Positions 57,013 to 64,000 of a stretch of DNA of 64,000 bases are shown piece after piece; position 1 is the first letter of the stretch; the number at the start of each line of letters is the position of its first letter. Source of the stretch: Diogma glabrata. Taxonomy: Eukaryota; Arthropoda; Insecta; Diptera; Cylindrotomidae. The DNA is taken from contig CAVNZG010001043.1 in assembly GCA_963693315.1 (NCBI GenBank), forward strand, positions 46,442 to 110,441. The letters are read 5' to 3'. The position numbers and the translations under genes are program-made. The notes beneath the pieces were generated by a model. The model was not told where the DNA came from. It searched no databases and saw only the letters and a list, made by a program, of their open reading frames with translations.

Positions 57013-57104
57013 TTGGCATGATATCTTCGGATATTCAGAAACTTTAATTTATAATTTATTATAATTAACGCTAAACATGCCTAGCTTTGAATAAAAAAAA
57101 AAAA

Positions 57105-57694
57105 GTTTGTTTTAAAGTTTGTTGCGAGACTACAGACTTCGTTCATTAATCAATTTTGATGATACTATCGTAAAATATGAAGATTTAAATGACAAAGAAC
57201 TGATTAGTTTTTGGACGAGTGGGATAAGTGGAAGAGGACCTTTATTTGAAACTTCAATAACATCAGTTCCTGATAATTGATTTTGTTGGAATTTGGTATA
57301 TATGCAAAGAGTATGATTTGTAACAGTTTTGCATTGCAACTTCCGGTTCGTCACTTCCGGTAAAATTTTTTTTTACTTTTTCTCGTACTACAGAAATTAT
57401 GATATAGATACTACAGATTTCTTTAATGTTTTTATAATTAGAACTGCGCGAAATTTATAGCATTGGTTAGCCATTAATTAAAGTATTTGATCGATAATAG
57501 CTCACTATATATCCAGAACATTTTTTGAAAAACAAGTTATTTCTTTTTGACTGTTTTCAAAAAATTCAAAACCGGTTCCAAACGTGCCTAATAAGTATTA
57601 TAAGCGATATCATCTTAATAAATGAAGCCGATCTAAATGATCTTAGCGACGAGAACCATTTATTATTTGCACCTCTTTTCAGCCAGTGAATAAG
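57105..57694. other. Non-coding, dispersed repeat
   Basis: Bases 57325-57370 carry the ACTTCCGGT-type repeat related to about 52095-52150. No gene. Confidence 0.4.
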
Positions 57695-57907
57695 TATATC
57701 TTAAAAGTTTTTTAATTTTTCTTTCAATTTTTATAGTTGCAATTAAACAATATATCGCCACATTGGAATTATCAAGTTATTTAATATTGTGAACATTTAT
57801 TTCAATATTGTGAACAACATTAAATAACTTGATAATGCCCATGTGGCGAAATATTGTTAAATTGAAGTATAAAAATTGAAATAAAAATTAAAAAACATTT
57901 AAGATAT
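57695..57907. mobile_element. Palindromic MITE-like element
   Basis: Arms of about 95 bp (57695-57790 and 57812-57907) are imperfect reverse complements, including ATATCGCCACATTGG against CCATGTGGCGAAATAT and ATTATCAAGTTATTTAAT against its complement. Confidence 0.7.
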
Positions 57908-58480
57908 TAAAATAATTTTTAATTTTTAAATTAGAACATATGTTGTTATATGAGAGCAATTACGTGTAAATTCAAGACATCTCTAATTCTAATTTCGCTG
58001 CGCAGTGGCAGTGCTACCACAATTTAAAAAAAAAACTACTTGAAAACTCAGACAAAAATGGATGATTTTGACATTTTTTTGAAAATGAATTATTTTTTTA
58101 TAACTCAGATAAAAATGGATGACATTGTTTTTCAAAACGAAATTAGTTTTGTAATGAAATATTTTAAATAATACAAATTATAAAATAGTTAAAACTAATA
58201 TTGTTAATTTAGATGATACTACGTAGAGTGGAGGTAGATTTTAATATAGAGGCTGGCTGCTAGTGGCGTTGAATTCTCCAGGAGATGAATATGATGATAC
58301 GAGATGTTGTTGGAGATGTTGTATCCAATATAATGAGTTACTTTGAATGTGTTGATTAAGCTGAATCTTCGGTTATGATTTAACAATTTTACTGTTCACG
58401 TAAAGTAAACACAAAAGGCAGCAGATAAAATGTTGTTGTATCAACCTTATAATGAATTAAATTTATTTCCCAAATTCTTC
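57908..58480. other. Non-coding, no feature recognised
   Basis: AT-rich; no conserved frame or repeat supported. Confidence 0.4.
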
Positions 58481-58560
58481 AGGTACAGTAGCTTTCACAT
58501 CCACCTGGTCCACCTGGTCCACCTGGTCTTGAACCATTATTAAGTAGCACGAATATAAAT
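58481..58560 (-). other. Possible 3'-terminal coding exon with GGP repeats
   Basis: The minus strand reads NNGSRPGGPGGPGGCESYCT followed by a stop, from a 9-bp tandem repeat (TCCACCTGG on plus, 58499-58525). It is preceded by a stop in frame about eight codons upstream, so only a spliced exon would make sense. No acceptor is convincing. Confidence 0.3.
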
Positions 58561-58709
58561 TAGATTCCCTCAATGCACAATAACATTTCAGAGTTTAATT
58601 GTATTTATACGAAATAGCTTATACAAGTTACATGAAATTGGCCTTATTGTATTTATAAAAATATGGAGGGAAATATCAAGCTGAAATCTCACAGCTCTGA
58701 GATATCAAG

Positions 58710-60564
58710 ACTTCGGTCTGGGTTAAGGATTTTGATATTGTTTTCGGCAAAAACTTTTATGCGGACATGGTTTTTAGTTAAACTCAGCAAACTACTCAAA
58801 AACCTCTCCATTTAGTGTTTCGAGAAAATATTACAAAATCACAAATTCATATATCTTTCAAAATTCCAAAAACTTTGTAAAAAATAAATAAAATCAAACT
58901 TTTTCCAAAATCCTAAAAATATTCCAAAAATTATTACAAAATCAACGATTAAGCTTTTTTCAAAAATTCTAAAAATATTGCAAAAATTATACAAAATCAA
59001 AAATTGAAACTTTTTTCAAAATTCCAAATATTCCAAAAATAAGAATAAAATCAAATATCTAAACTTTTTCTAAATTCTAATAATATTCCAAAAATTCTTA
59101 AAAATTCGAAAATTGAACCTTATTTCAAAATTCTAAAAATATATATAAAATTAAAAAATTTTTTTTTAAATTCTAAAAACATTCCAAAAATTGGAATAAA
59201 ATCAAATATTTAAACTTTTTCTAAATTCCAATAATATTCCAAAATTTCTTAAAAATTCAAAAATTCAAACTTTTTCCAAAACTAAAAATATTGCAAAAAT
59301 TATAACAATATCAAAAATTGAAACTTTTTCCAAAATTTCAAAAATTGTAATAAAATCAAAAATTTAAAATTTTTTAAAATTCTAAAAATATTCCAAAAAT
59401 TCTTACAAAATCAAAAGTTGAAACTTTTTCAAAATTCCAAAAATATTCAAAAACTATAACAAATTCAAAAATGTCCATGCCCAATTTAATTTTCTTTTAC
59501 TTTTTCAGCAAACTATTCAAAAACCTTCAATTTGGCGATTCGAGAAAATATTACAAGGTCACAAATTCATATTTCTCTCGAAATTCCAAAAATATTGTAA
59601 AAATTATAATAAAATCAAACTTTTTTCAACATTCTAAAATAATTCCAAAAATTATTACAAAATCAAAAATACATACTTTTTTCAAAATTCCAAAAATATT
59701 TCAAAAACTGTAACAAATTCAAAAATTTCCATATCCAATTTCATTTTCAATTACATTTACGTCATAAAAACAGCTACATTTCTTTTGCCAAAAAATTGGC
59801 TAAAAAAATAAATGAAATCATTTTTTGACACGCTTGACATTATTTTTTTGACAAACTTATAATGCCATAATTATCTATAATAGTAATATATTTTCACGTC
59901 ATACAAATTATTTATTTTATTTTTTTCCAAAAAATTGGGTAAAAAATAAATAAAGATCTTTCTTTTGACAAACTTGACAACATTTTTTTGATAAACTTAA
60001 AGTGCCATAGTTCTCAATAATAATAATAAAATCATTTCAAACAAAATTTTAATTTAATTTTTTTTTCCGAAAAATTGGGTAAAAAAATAAATAAAAATCT
60101 TTCTTTTGACACACTTGACAACATTTTTTGACAAACTTATAATGCAATAATCTAGATTTTGGTCTCACATACCAATCCCGACCATCAAAATTTCTCGAAA
60201 TTTAATGTTCCTACTCGTTATCACTTAAAATGAAAGTTTTTTAAGCAAAAAATATGCAAATTTCCTTGTTTTGACACACATAATGATTTTTTTGACACCC
60301 TTCCGGTACAGTTATCGAACATAGCATCCTTTCGGACCTGTCTCTTGAGTATACCTATTTTTAGAAAACAAAATTTTTGAAATCCCTCCAGTGGTTTTCC
60401 CTGCAGCGTAGGTAATGACGGCCGGCCGGCAGACAGACATACATTTTTTTTTTGCTTTTTTAGAATCAGTAGGTCTTAAAACGTCGAGAAATGCGAAAAA
60501 AAGTGGGGGTAAGAATTTCACTTTGAGCTCATGAATGTAATACTTAGGTCTTTCAGACCGAAGT
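58710..60564. mobile_element. Non-autonomous element candidate with ACTTCGGTCTG ends
   Basis: ACTTCGGTCTG at 58710-58720 and CAGACCGAAGT at 60554-60564 are exact inverted copies bounding one higher-order unit. A second unit, 60696-62665, has the same ends with one change on the left. Confidence 0.5.
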
Positions 60565-60567
60565 AAT
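60150..60567. repeat. End module of the satellite block, copy 1
   Basis: Runs from ATCTAG/CTCACATACCAATCCCGACC to CAGACCGAAGTAA and includes CGGCCGGCCGGCAGACAGAC. A 69-codon minus-strand frame inside (FLDVLRPTDSKKAKKKC) recurs in the other copies but with shifted ends, so it is not a gene. Confidence 0.75.
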
Positions 60568-62252
60568 TTTTGGTGAGGCGATGCAATGTAATTTATATAA
60601 AGAATTACATTTTTAATTTAACACGAAAAATAAGAACTTAAAACTATATGGAAAAATATGGAGGGGCTGAAATTTCACAGCTCTGAGATATCAAGACTTC
60701 GGTATGGGTTAAGAATTTTGATATAGTTTTCGGCAAAAAACTTTTATGAGGACATGGTTTTTAGTTTTGGGTTGCGATGTACATCAAACATAACTCTTTG
60801 TTAAAGTACAAGTATTTTTTATCTCTGTTTAAAAATTTATTACAAAGCTAACACGAAACATCAATACGTTGCCGGAAAATTATAGTCGAAATTCCAAAAA
60901 TATTGTTACATTAAATAAAATCAAACTTTTTCAAGAATATTCCAAATATTAGTATAAAATCAAATATTTAAATTTTTTCTAAATTCCAATAATATTCCAA
61001 AAATTCTTAAAAATTCAATTCAAAATCCAATTCTAAAAATATTGCAAAAATTAGTACAAAATTATAATAATATCAAGAATTACAAATTTTTCAAAATCCT
61101 AGAAATATTTCAAAAGTTCTTACAAAATCAAAAATTAAAACTTTTGCTGAAATTCTAAAAATATTGCAAAAATGATTACAAGATCAAAAATACAAACTTT
61201 TTCAAAATTCTAAAAATATTCTAAATATTAGAATGAAATCAAATATTTAAACTTTTTCTAAATTACAATAATATTCCAAAAATTCTTAAAAATTCAAACT
61301 TTTCCAAAATTCTAAAAATATTGCAAAAATTATTACAAAATCAAAAATTGAAAGTTCTTTCAAAATTCCAAAAATTATAATAAAATCAAAAATTAAAAAT
61401 TTTCAAGATCCTAAAAATATTTCAAAAATTCTTACAAAATCAAAACTTAAAACTTTTGCCGAAATTCTAAAAATATTGCAAGAGTTATTACAAAATCAAT
61501 AATACAAACTTTTTCAAAATTCCAAAAATATTTCAAAAACTATAACAAATTCAAAAATACCCATGTCCAATTTCATTTTAAATTACATTTACGTCATAAA
61601 AACAGCTACTTTTTTTTCCCAAAAAATTGGCTAAAAAAATAAATGAAATCAGTTTTTGACACGCTTGACATTATTTTTTTGACAAACTTATAATGCCATA
61701 ATTATCTATAATAATAATATATTTTCACGTCATACAAATTATTTATTTTATTTTTTTCCAAAAAATTGCTAAAAAAATAAATGAAATCATTTTTTGACAC
61801 GCTTGACATTATTTTTTTGACAAACTTATAATGCCATAATTATCTATAATAGTAATATATTTTCACGTCATACAAATTATTTATTTTATTTTTTTCCAAA
61901 AAATTGGGTAAAAAAATAAATAAAGATCTTTCTTTTGACAAACTTGACAACATTTTTTTGATAAACTTATAGTGCCATAGTTCTCAATAATAATAATAAA
62001 ATCATTTCAAACAAAATTTTAATTTAATTTTTTTTTCCGAAAAATTGGGTAAAAAATAAATAAAAATCTTTCTTTTGACACACTTGACAACATTTTTTGA
62101 CAAACTTATAATGCCATAATTCTCAATAATAATAATAAAATTTCATTTTAAACAAACACATTTATTTTTTTTCCAAAAAATTAGGTAAAAAACTAAATAA
62201 AAATCTTTTGACACACTTGACAACTTTTTTTTGAAAAACTTATAATGCAATA

Positions 62253-62667
62253 ATCTAGTTTTTGATCTCACATACCAATCCCGACCATCAAGATTTCTCC
62301 AAATTTAATGTTCCTACTCGTAATCACTTAAAATGAACGTTTTTTAAGCCAAAAATATGAAAATTTGCTATTTTTGACACACATATTGATTTTTTGACAC
62401 ACTTCCGGTACGGTTATCAAACACAGCGTCCTTTCAGACCTGTCCCTTGAGTATACCTATTTTCAAGAAAAAAAATTTTTGAAATCCTTCCAGCGGTTTT
62501 CCATGCAGCGTAGGTAAGACGGCCGGCCGGCAGACAGACATACATTTTTTTTTTGCTTTTTTAGAATCAGGAGGTCCTAAAACGACGAGAAATGTCAAAA
62601 AAAGTGGGGGTAAGAATTTCACTTTGAGTTCATGAACTTAATACTTAGGCCTTTCAGACCGAAGTAA
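62253..62667. repeat. End module of the satellite block, copy 2
   Basis: About 90% like copy 1 by eye, ending CAGACCGAAGTAA. Confidence 0.75.
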
Positions 62668-63498
62668 TTATTACAAAATCAAAAAATTGAAAAATTTAAT
62701 AAAATCAAAAATTCCAAATTTTTTTAAATTCTAAATATATTCCAAAAATTCTTACAAAATCAAAGATTAAAACCTTTTTCAATAATTCTAAAAATATTGC
62801 AAAAATTATAACAATATGAAAAATTGAAACTTTTTTCAAAATCCCAAAAATATTCCAAAAATTAGAATAAAATTAAATATTTAAACTTTTTCTAAATTCC
62901 AATCAAATTCCAAAAACTCTTAAAAATTCAAACTTTTTCCAAAATTCTAAAATATTGCAAAAATTATTACAAAATCAAAAAATGAATTTTTTTTCAAAAT
63001 TCCAAAAATTATAATAAAATCAAAAATTTAAATTTTTCAAAATTCTAAAAATATTCCAAAAATTCTTACAAAATCATATAATGCCATACATAATTCTCAA
63101 TAATAATAATAAAATTCTTTTCAAACAAACAATTTTATATTTTTCCACAAAATTGGGTAAAATATTAAATAAAAATCTTTTTTTTTGACACACTTGACAA
63201 CATTTTTTTGTCAAACTTATAATGCCATAATTCTCAATAATAATAAAACCGAAGTAATTTCATTCTAAACAAACAATTTTATTTTTTTCCCAAAAATTAG
63301 GTAAAAAATAAATAAAAATCTTTCTTTTGACACACTTTACAATATTTTTTTGACAAACTTTTAATGCCATAATTCTCAATAATAATAATAAAATTTCAAT
63401 TAATTATATTTTTTTTCCAAAAAATTAGGTAAAAAAATAAATAAAAATCTTTCTTTGACACACTTGACAACATTTTTTTGACAAAATTATAATGAAAT

Positions 63499-63917
63499 AA
63501 TCTAGTTTTTGATCTCACATACCAATCCCTACCATCAAAACTTCTCCAAATTTAATGTTCCTACTCGTAATCACTTAAAATGAACGTTTGTTAAGCAAAA
63601 AATATGAAAATTTGCTATTTTTTACAGACAAAATGATTTTTTGACACATTTCCGGTACAGTTATCGAACACAGCGTCCTTTAGGACCTGTCCCTTGTGAA
63701 TACCTATTTTTAGAAAAAAAAATTTGAAATCCCTCCAGCAGTTTTGCCTGCAGCGTAGGTAATGACGGACGGCCGGCCGGCAGACACACACATTTTTTTT
63801 TTTTTGCTTTTTTAGAATCAGTAAGTCCTAAAACGTCGAGAAATGCCAAAAAAAGTGGGGGTAAGAATTTCTCTTTGAGCTCATGAATGTAATACTTAGG
63901 TCTTTCAGACCGAAGTA
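63499..63917. repeat. End module of the satellite block, copy 3
   Basis: Same module again; the unit before it is shortened to about 1.25 kb. Confidence 0.75.
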
Positions 63918-64000
63918 AAACAAAATCTGAATAATAGTAATATATTTTTGGTTTTTTTCATAAATGTTAACGATGTTTTCGCCTGCTAAATTTTAAATTT

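Larger units (their letters stand above)
52540..57104 (+). mobile_element. Jockey-like LINE (copy 2), degraded, interrupted by a solo LTR
   Basis: Same family as 19686-22938: the 5' UTR, EN, RT and 3' UTR align in order. The 3' UTR breaks after CCCTAGTTGG (55912) and resumes at TTGGCATGATATCTTCGG (57013), ending in an A run at about 57092-57103. It contains an internal 572-bp tandem duplication. Confidence 0.82.
58653..64000. repeat. Higher-order AT-rich satellite-like block
   Basis: Three kinds of module alternate: arrays of about 55-60 bp units (CTAAAAATATTCCAAAAATT, TTACAAAATCAAAAATTGAA), arrays of about 135 bp units (GACACACTTGACAACATTTT, GACAAACTTATAATGCCATA), and a 415-420 bp end module. 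The start module (…CTCTGAGATATCAAGACTTC) occurs at 58681 and 60671, about 1.99 kb apart; end modules finish at 60564, 62665 and 63916. The block runs off the window. Confidence 0.8.

Noticed and set aside
59471..59713. 80-codon frame MSMPNLIFFYFFSKLF...
   Set aside because: Entirely within the 55-60 bp AT-rich tandem repeat; repetition of its own units explains the open frame.
60312..60521. Basic protein with a SKKAKKKC motif, also at 62434-62622 and 63661-63849
   Set aside because: The frames have different ends in each copy and lie in the non-coding end module of a satellite-like repeat.

Overview
This is an AT-rich eukaryotic window, most likely from an insect or another arthropod. It carries gypsy, BEL/Pao, RTE-, CR1- and Jockey-type retroelements and a hAT (ZMYM1-like) remnant, and its one convincing host gene has short AT-rich introns. 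There is no sign of bacterial organisation and the species cannot be named. Most of the window is transposable elements, many nested in each other.

Positions 1-15507 hold one gypsy element on the minus strand: gag 9157-10917, a broken pol 6131-9316, and two nearly identical long terminal repeat copies (1-5105 and 14674-15507). The left LTR copy is split by a 4257-bp insertion (736-4992) flanked by an exact 13-bp target duplication. The insertion is built only from 457-bp monomers, about 4.6 in one orientation followed by about 4.75 in the other. Every monomer carries a complete hammerhead-ribozyme core (ten motifs). This looks like a retrozyme-like, probably circular-RNA-derived, mobile tandem repeat and is the most interesting object in the window.

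Positions 15508-35205 are a set of nested retroelements. An old minus-strand RTE-type copy survives as three pieces (31349-31893, 17696-17949, 15508-16217). It was split by a second RTE copy (16218-17695, exact 10-bp target duplication) and by a CR1-like LINE (17950-31348). That LINE was split in turn by a Jockey-like LINE (19686-22938) and by a composite BEL/Pao-containing insertion (24086-30006, flanked by a 16-bp direct repeat). A more complete RTE element follows (32055-35213). Its 3' end abuts the terminal repeat of a decayed ZMYM1-like hAT transposon (35206-37590), which contains or adjoins a 5'-truncated CR1/L2-like LINE (37593-38855).

Positions 38856-48380 have no recognisable intact gene. 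They contain a 619-bp MITE, several palindromic MITE-like hairpins and a 58-bp minisatellite. Positions 48386-50931 hold the one convincing non-transposon gene: a minus-strand array of nine exons, each coding one eight-cysteine TIL-like (trypsin-inhibitor-like) domain. The main unit is 297 bp (147-bp exon plus 150-bp intron), with phase-1 introns on both sides, and the last exon carries the stop codon. Domains can therefore be added or lost without changing the frame.

Positions 52540-57104 are a second, degraded copy of the Jockey-like LINE whose 3' UTR is interrupted by an 1100-bp solo LTR (TG...CA ends, 4-bp target duplication). From 58653 to the end there is a higher-order AT-rich satellite-like repeat with an internal 420-bp module and inverted ACTTCGGTCTG ends.
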